Notes: generated by a model not told the origin, from the letters alone. DNA of 64,000 nucleotides from Kitasatospora herbaricolor (GCF_030813695.1 NZ_JAUSVA010000002.1:4340001-4404000), one strand, 5' to 3'. Shown: positions 49,784-58,465, counted from the stretch's first letter. Program-made: numbers and translations.

Positions 49784-50950
49784 GTGGAGTCGTCCGTCCT
49801 CGCCTTCGCCACCGACCTGATCGACGAGGGCGCCGACACGTTCTTCGGCAACCTGACCGACCGCGCCGGCGTCGGCGGCGTCACCCTCGCCTCGGTCTAC
49901 CACGAGGCCCGCGACGTGTTCCCGCACAACCCCGGGCGGGTGATCCGGTACCTGGAGCCGGGCGCCGCGTACTTCCGCCCGGACCCGGCCCGCTGGGCCG
50001 GCCGGCGCCTCGCCCCGGCGCCGTCCACCGCGATCGGCGACCGCGACCCCTTCGCCGAGGCCGCCGACGAGGCCCGCCGGCGCGGCCTCAAGCTGCACGC
50101 CTGGACGGTCTTCTGCCACAACGACCGGCTCGGCTTCCAGCACCCGGACTGCGCGCCCGCCAACGCCTTCGGCGACCGCCACCTCACCGAGCTGTGCCCG
50201 GCCAACCCGGAGGTCCGCGAGTACGCCCTCACCCTGGTCGCCGAGCTCGCCCGGTACGGCGTCGACGCGATCCGCGCCGAGTCGCTGCACTTCCACGGCC
50301 TGCGCCACGGCTACCACCACGAGCGCTACTTCGAGGAGCTCGGCCCGCTGGCCGAGGCGCTGCTCGGGATCTGCTTCTGCGACCACTGCCGGGCCCACGC
50401 CGTCCGCGCGGGCGTCCCCGCCGAGGAGGCCCGCACGGCCGTCCGCGCCGAACTGCGCCGCCGCCTCGCCGACGAGGACGCCGCCGCCGAGCAGACCCCG
50501 CTGGACCAGCTGGCCGGCGGCGCGGTCGCCGCGTACGTCGACGCCTCGGCGCTCACCGTCACCTCGCTGGCCGCCGAGGTGGCCGAGGCCGCCGCGCGCC
50601 ACGGCATGCGGCTGACCTTCATGGACGGCGGCGGCCCCGGCAAGGGGTGGCTCTCCGGCATCGACCTGCCGGCCCTCGCCGGGGCCGCCCACCAGATCGA
50701 GACGCTGGGCTACGCGAAGACCCCGGAGGCCGTCCGCGAGAAGGTCGCCGCCTTCGCCCTGCACGGCGTCCGCCCGCAGGACATGGCGGTGATCCTGCGC
50801 CCGATGGCCTCCGACTGCGACGGGCCGGCCAACCTGGCCGCCAAGATCGAGGTGCTGCGCTCGCTGGGCGTGCCGGAGGTCGAGTTCTACAACTACGGCC
50901 TGATGCGGCTCTCCTCGATGGACCGGATCGGGGCGGCGCTGGCCGGCTGA
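49784..50950 (+). CDS. TIM-barrel glycoside-hydrolase-like protein (unknown substrate)
   Basis: 388 residues from GTG. Recurrent beta-alpha units are visible: GGVTLASVYHEARDVFP, GLKLHAWTVFCHNDRLGFQH, LCPANPEVREYALTLVAELA, VDAIRAESLHFHG and LGICFCDHCRAHAVRAGVP, where the FCDHC signature recalls hypothetical glycosyl-hydrolase-like TIM barrels (CxCxHC after the fifth strand). GLRHGYHHERYF and MRLTFMDGGGPG follow. No signal peptide, so intracellular. I cannot name a substrate or close family; acidic residues such as E in RAESLHF are candidate catalytic groups. Confidence 0.65.
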   Translation: MESSVLAFATDLIDEGADTFFGNLTDRAGVGGVTLASVYHEARDVFPHNPGRVIRYLEPGAAYFRPDPARWAGRRLAPAPSTAIGDRDPFAEAADEARRRGLKLHAWTVFCHNDRLGFQHPDCAPANAFGDRHLTELCPANPEVREYALTLVAELARYGVDAIRAESLHFHGLRHGYHHERYFEELGPLAEALLGICFCDHCRAHAVRAGVPAEEARTAVRAELRRRLADEDAAAEQTPLDQLAGGAVAAYVDASALTVTSLAAEVAEAAARHGMRLTFMDGGGPGKGWLSGIDLPALAGAAHQIETLGYAKTPEAVREKVAAFALHGVRPQDMAVILRPMASDCDGPANLAAKIEVLRSLGVPEVEFYNYGLMRLSSMDRIGAALAG

Positions 50951-51002
50951 TCGAACCGCCGGGCGGGCCGGCCGGGACGCACCCCCTCCGGCCGGACGGC
51001 CG

Positions 51003-52670
51003 CTACCGCCGGCGCCGGGACGTCCCGAACAGGCTGCGGCTGATCTCCCGGCCGAGCTGCGTCCCCGCCGAGCGGGCGAAGGACTTCAGCGCCGGGTTGG
51101 CCAGCAGCGAGCCGAGCAGGCCGCCCTCGTCCTTCTCCGCCCGCTCCCCCCTCCCGGCGCCGTCCCGCTCGGCCTTCCCGGCCCGCTCCGGCTCCGCCGT
51201 CCGTCCGGGCCCGGCCGGCGCCGGTGCGTCCTGCGCGGGCGGCCGGGCGGCGCGCGCCGCGAGCTTCTCGTACGCCGACTCCCGGTCGACGGCGTCCCGG
51301 TACCGCGCGCCCAGCGGGGAGGCGTCCACCGCGGCCCGCAGGGCCGGCTCCCCGAGCGGGCCCATCAGCGAGCGCGGCGCCCGCAGCCGGGTCGCCGCCA
51401 CCGGCGTCGGCGCGCCGGTCTCGGAGAGCACCGTCACCACGGCCTCCCCGGTGCCGAGCGAGGTCAGCACCTCGGCGAGGTCGTAGGAGGACCGGGGGAA
51501 GGTGGAGACCGTCGCCTTCAGCGCCTTGGCGTCGTCCGGGGTGAAGGCCCGCAGCGCGTGCTGCACCCGGTTGCCCAGCTGGGCCAGCACGTCGCCCGGC
51601 ACGTCCTTCGGCGACTGGGTGACGAAGAAGATCCCGACCCCCTTCGACCTGATCAGCCGGACGGTCTGGGTGATCGCCTCCAGGAAGGCCTTGGAGGCGT
51701 CCTTGAACAGCAGGTGCGCCTCGTCGAAGAAGAACACCAGCTTGGGCCGGTCCAGGTCGCCGACCTCCGGCAGCTCCTGGTAGAGGTCGGCCAGCAGCCA
51801 CATCAGGAAGGTGGAGAACAGCCTCGGCCGGTCCTGCACGGCGGGCAGCTCCAGGACGGAGACCGTCCCCTCCCCGCTGGGACCGACCCGCAGCAGGTCG
51901 GCGGTGTCGAACTCGGGCTCGCCGAAGAACGCCCCCGCGCCCTCGTTGTCGAGCACGGTCAGGGAGCGCAGGATCACGCCGGCCGTGGCCGCCGAGAGGC
52001 CGCCGATGCCCTTCAGCTCCTCCTTGCCCTCGGCGGAGGTGAGGAAGGTGATGACGGCGGTGAGGTCCTTGAGGTCGTACAGCTCCAGGCCCTGCTTGTC
52101 GGCGTAGTGGAAGACCAGGCCGAGCGAGGCCTCCTGGGTCTCGTTCAGGTCGAGCACCTTGGCGAGCAGCAGCGGGCCGAAGCTGGTGACGGTGGCTCGG
52201 AGGGGGATGCCGACGCCCTGCCCGCCGAGCGCGTAGAACTCGGCCGGACAGCCCTGCGGCGTCCAGTCCTGGCCCACGTCGGCGGCCCGGCCCGAGACCC
52301 GGGGGCCGGGAGCGCCGGGGGCCGCGATGCCGGAGACGTCGCCCTTGACGTCGGCGAGGAACACCGGGACGCCCTGGGCGGAGAGCTGTTCGGCGATCAG
52401 CTGCAGGGTCTTGGTCTTGCCGGTGCCGGTCGCCCCGGCGACCAGCCCGTGCCGGTTCAGCACCGGCAGCGGGATCCGGACCTGCGCGGCCGGGTGGGCG
52501 GTGCCGTCGAGCAGGGCGGCGCCGAGGTCCAGGGCCGGCCCGGTGAACGCGTAGCCCTCGGCGATCTCGCGGACGGCCTCGGGCAGGCCGGTGCCCGGCA
52601 GGCCCCGGCCCGCCGCCGGCCCGCCGGCCGCGTCCTCGCCCGCCGGGCCCGGCTTCTGGTCGGTGGTCAT
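51003..52670 (-). CDS. HerA-like ATPase (DUF853 family)
   Basis: 555 residues. Walker A GATGTGKTKTLQLIAEQL, DVKGDVSGIA, Walker B-like KLVFFFDEAHLLFKDASKAF, and QTVRLIRSKGVGIFFVTQSP with an arginine finger region (LGNRVQHALRAFTPDD). This is the DUF853 branch of the FtsK/HerA superfamily: probable hexameric DNA translocase or helicase. The C-terminal 90 residues are low-complexity Ala/Glu/Arg and end LFGTSRRRR. No nurA nuclease gene is adjacent. An in-frame ATG at 52718 exists but lacks an RBS, so I use 52670. Confidence 0.88.
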   Translation of the reverse strand: MTTDQKPGPAGEDAAGGPAAGRGLPGTGLPEAVREIAEGYAFTGPALDLGAALLDGTAHPAAQVRIPLPVLNRHGLVAGATGTGKTKTLQLIAEQLSAQGVPVFLADVKGDVSGIAAPGAPGPRVSGRAADVGQDWTPQGCPAEFYALGGQGVGIPLRATVTSFGPLLLAKVLDLNETQEASLGLVFHYADKQGLELYDLKDLTAVITFLTSAEGKEELKGIGGLSAATAGVILRSLTVLDNEGAGAFFGEPEFDTADLLRVGPSGEGTVSVLELPAVQDRPRLFSTFLMWLLADLYQELPEVGDLDRPKLVFFFDEAHLLFKDASKAFLEAITQTVRLIRSKGVGIFFVTQSPKDVPGDVLAQLGNRVQHALRAFTPDDAKALKATVSTFPRSSYDLAEVLTSLGTGEAVVTVLSETGAPTPVAATRLRAPRSLMGPLGEPALRAAVDASPLGARYRDAVDRESAYEKLAARAARPPAQDAPAPAGPGRTAEPERAGKAERDGAGRGERAEKDEGGLLGSLLANPALKSFARSAGTQLGREISRSLFGTSRRRR

Positions 52671-52878
52671 CTCGGCACGCTCCTGGGCAGGCTGGGCAAC
52701 GATCGCGACATTTCCCATGAAACATCCGCAATCGCCCGCCGGGCCTGCGCGACAGGCCCCTGCGCGAGGGAACATTTCGCCCGCAGTTCCGGGCATCGAC
52801 GCAGGTCGGCCATGTTCACGCGGTCTTCCCGGGCCGCGTCTGCTGCGCCACCCGCCGCCCAAACGGTAGGCTTTCCGT

Positions 52879-53175
52879 GTGATCTTCAAGCGCATCGGCA
52901 ATGGGCGGCCGTACCCGGATCACGGCCGGACCAGCACCCGCCAGTGGGCGGACGTCGCCCCACGCCCGGTGCGACTGGACCAGCTGGTGACCACCAAGGG
53001 GCAGTTGGACCTCGAAACCCTGCTGGCGGAGGACTCCACCTTCTACGGGGACCTCTTCGCCCACGTCGTGAAGTGGCACGGCGACCTCTACCTGGAGGAC
53101 GGGCTGCACCGTGCCGTCCGGGCGGCCCTGCAGCAGCGTCAGGTGCTGCACGCCCGCGTCCTCGAAATGGAGTGA
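52879..53175 (+). CDS. Conserved small protein, VapB-family antitoxin-like
   Basis: 98 residues, GTG start. The sequence IFKRIGNGRPYPDHGRTSTR to LHARVLEME is very conserved in Streptomyces, with RQWADVAPRPVRLDQLVTTK and FYGDLFAHVVKWHGDLYLED as core. It is annotated in many genomes as a VapB-type antitoxin from a weak fold match, but there is no toxin gene next to it here, so the antitoxin label is doubtful. It precedes lytR_C, as in relatives, and is divergent from the HerA-like gene. Confidence 0.8.
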   Translation: MIFKRIGNGRPYPDHGRTSTRQWADVAPRPVRLDQLVTTKGQLDLETLLAEDSTFYGDLFAHVVKWHGDLYLEDGLHRAVRAALQQRQVLHARVLEME

Positions 53176-53425
53176 CGGGCCCACCCCGTCGCTCCACCCC
53201 GTCCGGCCGGCGCTGCGTCCTGCCCTGCCGCGTCCCGGTGCCGGACACCTCCCGCCGGGCCCGTACATCCTTTCGGGTGCCGCCGTACTCCAGATGATGA
53301 TCATTTAGTACCTTCGGAGCGGTCCCGCACTAGTCTGCTGACAACGGCCGAAATCTCCCTGGCGCCCCGCCCGACCGGCCGTACCCGTCACCGAACCCCG
53401 CCCTGGCACGAGGGGGAGACAAACC

Positions 53426-54112
53426 GTGAGCATGTTGACTCCCCAAGGCTTGAAGGGGAAGCAGTACCGGGTCACCGGAACCGCGTATCCGCGGCTCGGC
53501 CGACCCCCCAGGAAGGGCCGCAAGATCTTCGCGTTCATCGGCTCGCTGCTCGCGCTGGCGCTGATCGGCCTCGGCGGTGTGCAGCTGGTGGACATCTTCA
53601 CCGGCAAGGGCAAGCACGCCACCGCCCAGGCCTGCGCCACCCCGTCCGCCGCCGTCAGCGGCAAGGCACTGGCGGCACCGGCCGCCGACGCCCCGCCGGG
53701 GGCCACGCCCGCCCCGGCCGCGCCGGTCGACCCGGCCGCCGTCCCGCAGCCGCAGGCCGTGACCGTCAACGTCTACAACGCCACCGCCAAGGCCGGCCTG
53801 GCCGGCCGGACCGCCGAGGAGCTGAAGAAGCGCGGCTTCGTCATCGGCACCGTCGGCAACGCGCCCACCGCCCTCGACAAGAAGGTGCCCGGCACCGCCC
53901 AGGTGATCGGCGGCCCCGCCGCCGTCGGCGCCATGACCCTGCTGAGCTCGCAGATCGCCGGCGCCATCAGCACCCCCGACGCCCGCACGGACGCGACCGT
54001 CGACTTCGTCATCGGCGACAGCTACAACGCCCTGCTCGACGAGACCCAGGCCGCCGCGGCACTCGCGCTGGCCACCAAGCCCTCGCCGACCCCCACCCCC
54101 GGCAGCTGCTGA
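53426..54112 (+). CDS. LytR C-terminal-domain membrane protein
   Basis: 228 residues from GTG 53426. N-terminal cytoplasmic 32 residues (MSMLTPQGLKGKQYRVTGTA), one TM helix (FAFIGSLLALALIGLGGVQ), a Pro/Ala linker, then the LytR_C domain: VTVNVYNATAKAGLAGRTAE, ELKKRGFVIGTVGNAPTALD, ATVDFVIGDSYNALLDETQA. LytR_C domains occur at the end of LytR-CpsA-Psr wall-polymer ligases, but the ligase part is absent, so this is a stand-alone envelope protein. Its terminator has been split by IS30. Confidence 0.9.
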   Translation: MSMLTPQGLKGKQYRVTGTAYPRLGRPPRKGRKIFAFIGSLLALALIGLGGVQLVDIFTGKGKHATAQACATPSAAVSGKALAAPAADAPPGATPAPAAPVDPAAVPQPQAVTVNVYNATAKAGLAGRTAEELKKRGFVIGTVGNAPTALDKKVPGTAQVIGGPAAVGAMTLLSSQIAGAISTPDARTDATVDFVIGDSYNALLDETQAAAALALATKPSPTPTPGSC

Positions 54113-54121
54113 GGCGCACGC

Positions 54122-54152
54122 AACCGCCGAGCACGGCGAAGGCCCCCGGTAC
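54122..54152 (+). terminator. Left arm of the lytR_C/upp terminator, split by IS30
   Basis: 31 bases starting AACCGCCGAGCACGGCGAAG and ending CCCCCGGTAC are perfectly complementary to 55639-55669. In the uninterrupted chromosome they would form a 31-bp stem with loop GGCG between the convergent lytR_C and upp genes. The IS now separates the arms by about 1.5 kb. Confidence 0.8.
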
Positions 54153-54190
54153 GGCTTGGGTTCTAACGGTCCTCGCAACACCGCCCGGTT

Positions 54191-55600
54191 TTAGGTGGTG
54201 AGTAGATCACGTAGGCGCTCGGCTGGGTTGTCCCAGTCGAGCGTCTTGCGTGGGCGGCCGTTGAGTTCCTGGGCGACGTGTTCGAGGTCTTCGGAGCTGT
54301 GGATGCTCAGGTCTGTGCCTTTGGGGAAGTACTGGCGCAGGAGTCCGTTGGTGTTCTCGTTGGAGCCGCGTTGCCAGGGCGAGGCGGGGTCGCAGAAGTA
54401 GACGGGCATGCCGGTGGCCATGGTGAACTGCTTGTGGCGTGCCATTTCGCTGCCCTGGTCCCAGGTGAGGGAGCCGCGTAGGTGTGCGGGCAGGGTCTGG
54501 ACGGTGCGGACGAGGCCGTCGCGGACGGTTTCGGCGTCGTGGGCTGCGCCGGGCAGATGGACGAGCATCGTGTAGCGCGTGGTGCGTTCGACCAGGGTGG
54601 CGATCGCGGAGCGGCCGTTCGCGCCGATGATCAGGTCGCCTTCCCAGTGGCCGGGCACCGCCCGGTCCTCGATGCCGGCGGGGCGCTCGCTGATCATCAG
54701 CATCGGATCGGTGAAGCGCGGGGTGCGCCGGTCGGGGTCGCGGTGCGGCTTGCGGCGGGTGCGGCCGGAGCGGACCGCGGCCTGGACCTCGCGTTTCAGG
54801 CCGCCACGGGCCTGGAAATACAGCGCCTGGTAGATGGTCTCCACGCTCACCCGCATGCTCTCGTCGTTGGGATGCTCCCTGAGCAGAGCGTGGCAGATCT
54901 GCTCGGGTGACCAGCGTCTGCGCAGTGCGTCCCCGACGAAGCGGCGCAGTCGGCCCTCGCGCAGCAGTTTGCGTTCCTTGGGTCGGGGCCGGCGTGCGGC
55001 GGCCGCCCGGTGGGCCGCGTAGGGGTGGTAGCCCTCGCTGCCGGAGTTCGCGTCGAGCTCCCGCTTGATCGTGCTCGCCGGCCGGCCCAGGGCCCGTCCG
55101 ATCGCCCGCAACGAGTGGCCCGACGCGCGCAGATCGCGGATCCGCTCGCGCTCGGACAGCGTCAGGAACCTCGGGTGGAGCTGCTTGTCCAGGGCGGCCA
55201 GGCCCACCGGTGCTGTGGTCACACCGCACATCGTGACGGTCCCCGCCGCGTAGTCGACACGGCGGCCGTCGGGATAGGTCCGTGCGGTGCCGCTCTTCTT
55301 GACGCCCCGGTCCCAGTCCTTGGCCGTGCGCTCGTTCACACCGACCCGCCGGGCCGCCTCGCGACGTGCGACCCCACCGGCTCGGAGCCGCTCGTACTCA
55401 CGCCGTCCCGGATGCCGCCGCGATACGCGCACCGAACCCCGCCCCGCCTTCCGGGCCCAGCCGAAGGCAGTGTTCCGGTTCACGCCCAGCTCACGCGCCA
55501 CCACAGTCACGTTCCCCACGGCATCCAACCGCGCAAGGAACCGCTCCCTCAACCCTGCGAGACCACCACGCTCAACGCCCACGGTCCTCGCAACTCCCAT
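54191..55600 (-). CDS. IS30-family transposase
   Basis: 469 residues. N-terminal HTHs: NVTVVARELGVNRNTAFGWA, then the IS30 HTH LTLSERERIRDLRASGHSLR followed by AIGRALGRPASTIKREL. RWSPEQICHALLREHPND is the IS30 signature. The DDE catalytic core has GHWEGDLIIG (D1), LTWDQGSEMARHK (D2) and QRGSNENTNGLLRQYFPKGT (E). All three catalytic residues are present. The start ATG (55598-55600) sits inside a near-perfect palindrome at the element's right end. The gene ends next to the left inverted repeat. Confidence 0.95.
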   Translation of the reverse strand: MGVARTVGVERGGLAGLRERFLARLDAVGNVTVVARELGVNRNTAFGWARKAGRGSVRVSRRHPGRREYERLRAGGVARREAARRVGVNERTAKDWDRGVKKSGTARTYPDGRRVDYAAGTVTMCGVTTAPVGLAALDKQLHPRFLTLSERERIRDLRASGHSLRAIGRALGRPASTIKRELDANSGSEGYHPYAAHRAAAARRPRPKERKLLREGRLRRFVGDALRRRWSPEQICHALLREHPNDESMRVSVETIYQALYFQARGGLKREVQAAVRSGRTRRKPHRDPDRRTPRFTDPMLMISERPAGIEDRAVPGHWEGDLIIGANGRSAIATLVERTTRYTMLVHLPGAAHDAETVRDGLVRTVQTLPAHLRGSLTWDQGSEMARHKQFTMATGMPVYFCDPASPWQRGSNENTNGLLRQYFPKGTDLSIHSSEDLEHVAQELNGRPRKTLDWDNPAERLRDLLTT

Positions 55601-55625
55601 TGATCATGGGTGTTGCGAGGACCGT
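55581..55625. repeat. 45-bp palindrome over the transposase start codon
   Basis: ACGGTCCTCGCAACTCCCAT (55581-55600) and ATGGGTGTTGCGAGGACCGT (55606-55625) are complementary at 19 of 20 positions with a 5-base loop. The right arm overlaps the terminal inverted repeat; the left arm includes the start codon. In RNA entering from outside, the start would be paired. Confidence 0.8.
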
Positions 55626-55638
55626 TAGAACCCAAGCG

Positions 55639-55669
55639 GTACCGGGGGCCTTCGCCGTGCTCGGCGGTT
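55639..55669 (-). terminator. Right arm of the lytR_C/upp terminator, split by IS30
   Basis: Perfect complement of 54122-54152; see that entry. Lies 20 bases beyond the upp stop. Confidence 0.8.
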
Positions 55670-55688
55670 CAGGGGACGCGGGGCCGGT

Positions 55689-56324
55689 TCAGCCCGCGGT
55701 GCCGTAGAGGCGGTCACCGGCGTCGCCGAGGCCCGGGACGATGTAGCCGTTCTCGTTGAGGCGCTCGTCGACCGCGGCGGTGACGACGGTGACCGGCAGG
55801 CCGGTCAGCTCCTTCTCCATCACCGCGACGCCCTCGGGGGCCGCCAGCAGCACGACCGCGGTGACGTCGGTGGCGCCGCGGTCGATCAGCATCCGGATGG
55901 CCGCCACCAGCGTGCCGCCGGTCGCCAGCATCGGGTCCAGCACGTACACCTGGCGACCGGAGAGGTCGTCGGGCATCCGGGTCGCGTAGGTGGAGGCCTC
56001 CAGGGTCTCCTCGTTGCGCACCATGCCCAGGAAGCCGACCTCGGCGGTCGGCAGCAGCCGGGTCATCCCGTCGAGCATGCCGAGGCCGGCCCGCAGGATC
56101 GGGACGACCAGCGGGCGGGGGTAGCTCAGCCGGGTACCGGTGGTGACCGCGACCGGCGTGGTGATCTCCACCGCCTCGGTGCGGACGTCCCGGGTGGCCT
56201 CGTACGCGAGCAGGGTGACCAGCTCGTCGGTGAGGCGACGGAAGGTCGGCGAGTCGGTGCGCTCGTCGCGCAGGGTGGAGAGCTTGTGGGCGACCAGGGG
56301 GTGGTCGACGACGTGGATCCGCAT
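55689..56324 (-). CDS. upp: Uracil phosphoribosyltransferase
   Basis: 211 residues, normal length. MRIHVVDHPLVAHKLSTLRD is the classic UPRTase start. RPLVVPILRAGLGMLDGMTR, EVGFLGMVRNEETLEA, and the PRPP loop VYVLDPMLATGGTLVAAI are all conserved, with the C-terminal uracil-binding NENGYIVPGLGDAGDRLYGT. It converts uracil and PRPP to UMP in pyrimidine salvage. Cytoplasmic. Convergent with lytR_C; the shared terminator is interrupted by IS30, so its 3' end may now be altered. Confidence 0.98.
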   Translation of the reverse strand: MRIHVVDHPLVAHKLSTLRDERTDSPTFRRLTDELVTLLAYEATRDVRTEAVEITTPVAVTTGTRLSYPRPLVVPILRAGLGMLDGMTRLLPTAEVGFLGMVRNEETLEASTYATRMPDDLSGRQVYVLDPMLATGGTLVAAIRMLIDRGATDVTAVVLLAAPEGVAVMEKELTGLPVTVVTAAVDERLNENGYIVPGLGDAGDRLYGTAG

Positions 56325-56598
56325 GTCTCGACCATAACCGCGGCCGGACACCCGTACGACCCGCCGACCGGGGCCTTCCGGCCGCCGCCCGGGCGGGCGG
56401 ACGCCGGACGCCCCCGTGACGGACCCGCCGGACGGCCGCCGGGCCCCCCACCGGCGGCTTCGCCCCCCCGCCCGCCCGCGGCCCGCGGCAGGACGCCGGC
56501 CGTCACGCGATCCGCGGCACGCCGTGACACACCGCGAATGCCCGAGCCGATGCCGCTCCTGTGGTATCAAACCGGCGGATCTGGGAAGGTCAGACGCT

Positions 56599-56835
56599 AT
56601 GACGAGCAACCCGAACGCCGGGGGCGGCTCGACGGGCGGGCCGCTGGGCCCGTCGGGCGGGCCCGCGAGGGCGGCCCCTGACCACCCGGAGACCGAGACG
56701 GAACGCCGCAAGCGGCGGGCCGTGTTCCTGCGTGAGCTGGCCGAGGCGCGCGAACTGCGGGCCCGGGTGCAGCCCCGGCGCACCAAGGAACGCCGGATGC
56801 GCGAGGCCATGCGGATGCGGACCTTCCGGATCTGA
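56599..56835 (+). CDS. Small conserved basic protein
   Basis: 78 residues. A Gly/Ser-rich N-terminus (NPNAGGGSTGGPLGPSGGPA) precedes a charged helical half (ETERRKRRAVFLRELAEARE, LRARVQPRRTKERRMREAMR) ending MRTFRI. It has no known domain but the basic half and its exact C-terminus look conserved in Streptomyces between upp and the tadA partner gene. Could bind nucleic acid or a membrane; no function is known. Confidence 0.75.
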   Translation: MTSNPNAGGGSTGGPLGPSGGPARAAPDHPETETERRKRRAVFLRELAEARELRARVQPRRTKERRMREAMRMRTFRI

Positions 56836-57043
56836 CGGCGTGTCGGGCCACTTCTCGGCCCCCGGCCAATACTTCCGACACGACCTGCGAAGACGCGCTG
56901 CCGAACACCCCCCGCAATCGCGGGCTTTCTGTCACGATTCCGATGGGACGGTCCGAACAGCGGACCGCCTCTGGCGCGGGGGCGGCCAGACCGCGTTCGC
57001 CCGAGACCGCCTACAGCCGAGACCAATCTTGGGAGTGTCCCTG

Positions 57044-57598
57044 GTGGCGTACTTCGCTGCAGTGCTTGCTCGCACCGAGGACGGGTGGGATGTGAGCGAG
57101 ACCGAACTCGACGCCGTCGAGAGTCTCGCCGACCTGGCCGACCTGGCCCGCGAGGCCGCACAGGAGGACGACAGCGTGCTCGTCTTCATCGAACAGGAGG
57201 ACGCGTGGTTCGCCATCGTCCGCGTGGACGGTGAGGAGGACCCACGGATCTTCGTCTCGGACGGCGCCGCAGCCGCCCGGAGTTCCTACGGGTCGGTCCT
57301 CACCGACGAGCTGGTGGAACAGGCCGGCGAGAGCGAGTTCGACGACCTCGACAACCTCGTCGCCGAGCTGGACGACGAGGACTCGGCCTCCGAGGAGGAG
57401 GACGAGGACGACGGCCCGGCCGTGGGCCCGGGCGGGGTGCCGGTCGGCCCGCTCGGCGACTCCGAGATCCTGGCCGAGTTCGGGCTCGCCGCCAAGGACC
57501 TCGTCGACCTCAGCGGCGAGGGCGCGGTGCCGGGCGACGCCCTGGCCGAGATCGCCGACGCCCTGGGCTGCGGCGAGATCCTGGAGGCGGTGCGGTAA
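57044..57598 (+). CDS. tRNA adenosine deaminase-associated protein
   Basis: 184 residues from GTG (57044-57046). The first 85 residues, YFAAVLARTEDGWDVSETEL through FIEQEDAWFAIVRVDGEEDP and RIFVSDGAAAARSSYGSVLT, match a Streptomyces family named for its link to tadA. An acidic stretch (DDEDSASEEEDEDD) and a helical C-terminus (AEFGLAAKDLVDLSGEGAVP) follow. It lies just upstream of tadA, same direction. Molecular role unknown; the name is only by neighbourhood. Confidence 0.88.
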   Translation: MAYFAAVLARTEDGWDVSETELDAVESLADLADLAREAAQEDDSVLVFIEQEDAWFAIVRVDGEEDPRIFVSDGAAAARSSYGSVLTDELVEQAGESEFDDLDNLVAELDDEDSASEEEDEDDGPAVGPGGVPVGPLGDSEILAEFGLAAKDLVDLSGEGAVPGDALAEIADALGCGEILEAVR

Positions 57599-57716
57599 CC
57601 GCCGTGCGGATGGCCGGTGCGGGCGGCCCGCCGGCCCCCGGCCGGCGGCTCCAGCCGGACGGCCCCGGAGGCGCTCGGCGTCCGGACGCCGGCGCGGATG
57701 CCCGACACTGGATGCC

Positions 57717-58307
57717 ATGCAGTCCGCCCCGCAGATCGCCCCGCTGCCCGCACCCGTCCGCCCCGACCCGGTCCGCGACCGGTGGGCGGCGCCGATGCGC
57801 CTCGCCGTCGCCGAGGCCGCCCTGGCGCCGGCCGCCGGCGACGTCCCGGTCGGGGCACTGGTGCTGGGGCCCGACGGGACCGTCCTCGGCCGGGGCCACA
57901 ACGAGCGGGAGGCGGTCGGGGACCCGACCGCCCACGCCGAGGTGGTCGCCATCCGCGCGGCCGCCAAGGCCCTGAACGAGGGGCTGCACACCCTGGCCGG
58001 CGCCGACGGCGAGGCCGAGCAGCGGCGGGCGGGCGAGTGGCGGCTGGCCGGCTGCACCCTGGTCGTCACCCTGGAGCCCTGCACCATGTGCGCGGGCGCG
58101 ATCGTGCTCTCGCGGATCGCCCGGGTCGTGTACGGCGCCTTCGACGAGAAGGCCGGCGCGGCCGGCTCGCTCTTCGACGTGGTCCGCGACCGCCGGCTCA
58201 ACCACCGGCCCGAGGTGATCTCCGGCGTGCTGGCCGACGAGTGCGGCGAACAGCTCCGCTCCTTCTTCGACGGCCACCGGCCCGGTTCCGCGGAACGGAT
58301 TTCGTGA
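57717..58307 (+). CDS. tadA: tRNA-specific adenosine deaminase
   Basis: 196 residues. The deaminase zinc site is TAHAE (H73, E75) and EPCTMCAG (C122, C125). LVLGPDGTVLGRGHNEREA and YGAFDEKAGAAGSLFDVVRD are TadA-specific. It deaminates A34 to inosine in tRNA-Arg(ACG), which is essential for decoding CGU/CGC/CGA. The N-terminus before RWAAPMRLAV is Pro-rich, so a later start near M27 is possible. The tRNA-Ser gene follows 30 bases downstream. Confidence 0.96.
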   Translation: MQSAPQIAPLPAPVRPDPVRDRWAAPMRLAVAEAALAPAAGDVPVGALVLGPDGTVLGRGHNEREAVGDPTAHAEVVAIRAAAKALNEGLHTLAGADGEAEQRRAGEWRLAGCTLVVTLEPCTMCAGAIVLSRIARVVYGAFDEKAGAAGSLFDVVRDRRLNHRPEVISGVLADECGEQLRSFFDGHRPGSAERIS

Positions 58308-58337
58308 CCGCCACCGGCGTCCGGTAGAGTCTCCCTC

Positions 58338-58427
58338 GGTAGCGTGTCCGAGCGGCCAAAGGAGCACGCCTCGAAAGCGTGTGTGGGGGCAACTTCACCG
58401 TGGGTTCGAATCCCACCGCTACCGCCA
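58338..58427 (+). tRNA. tRNA-Ser (anticodon CGA)
   Basis: GGTAGCG pairs with CGCTACC as acceptor stem. The anticodon loop CTCGAAA gives CGA (58372-58374), reading TCG codons. A long variable arm (GTGTGGGGGCAACTTCAC) marks a class II serine tRNA; the T loop is GGTTCGAATCC. CCA is encoded at 58425-58427. tRNA-Ser genes are frequent integration sites; no integrase is adjacent. Confidence 0.97.
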
Positions 58428-58435
58428 CTTCGACA

Positions 58436-58465
58436 GAAGGGCCCGTCCTCGCGGACGGGCCCTTC
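58436..58465 (+). terminator. Terminator after tRNA-Ser
   Basis: GAAGGGCCCGTCC (58436-58448) and exact complement (58453-58465), loop TCGC, 8 bases after CCA. Confidence 0.85.

Larger units (their letters stand above)
54156..55635 (-). mobile_element. Complete IS30-family insertion sequence
   Basis: 1480 bp with perfect 27-bp terminal inverted repeats (54156-54182 and 55609-55635, TTGGGTTCTAACGGTCCTCG then CAACACC). A 2-bp target duplication GC (54154-54155 and 55636-55637) is seen, normal for IS30. The single transposase gene is intact. Insertion is exactly in the loop of a terminator hairpin, restoring a GGCG loop on removal. A 45-bp palindrome covers the transposase start. Intact gene and perfect ends suggest a recent, possibly active insertion. 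Confidence 0.93.

Noticed and set aside
52879..53175. VapBC toxin-antitoxin locus
   Set aside because: Only a VapB-like small protein is present; no PIN gene follows and the neighbour is lytR_C.
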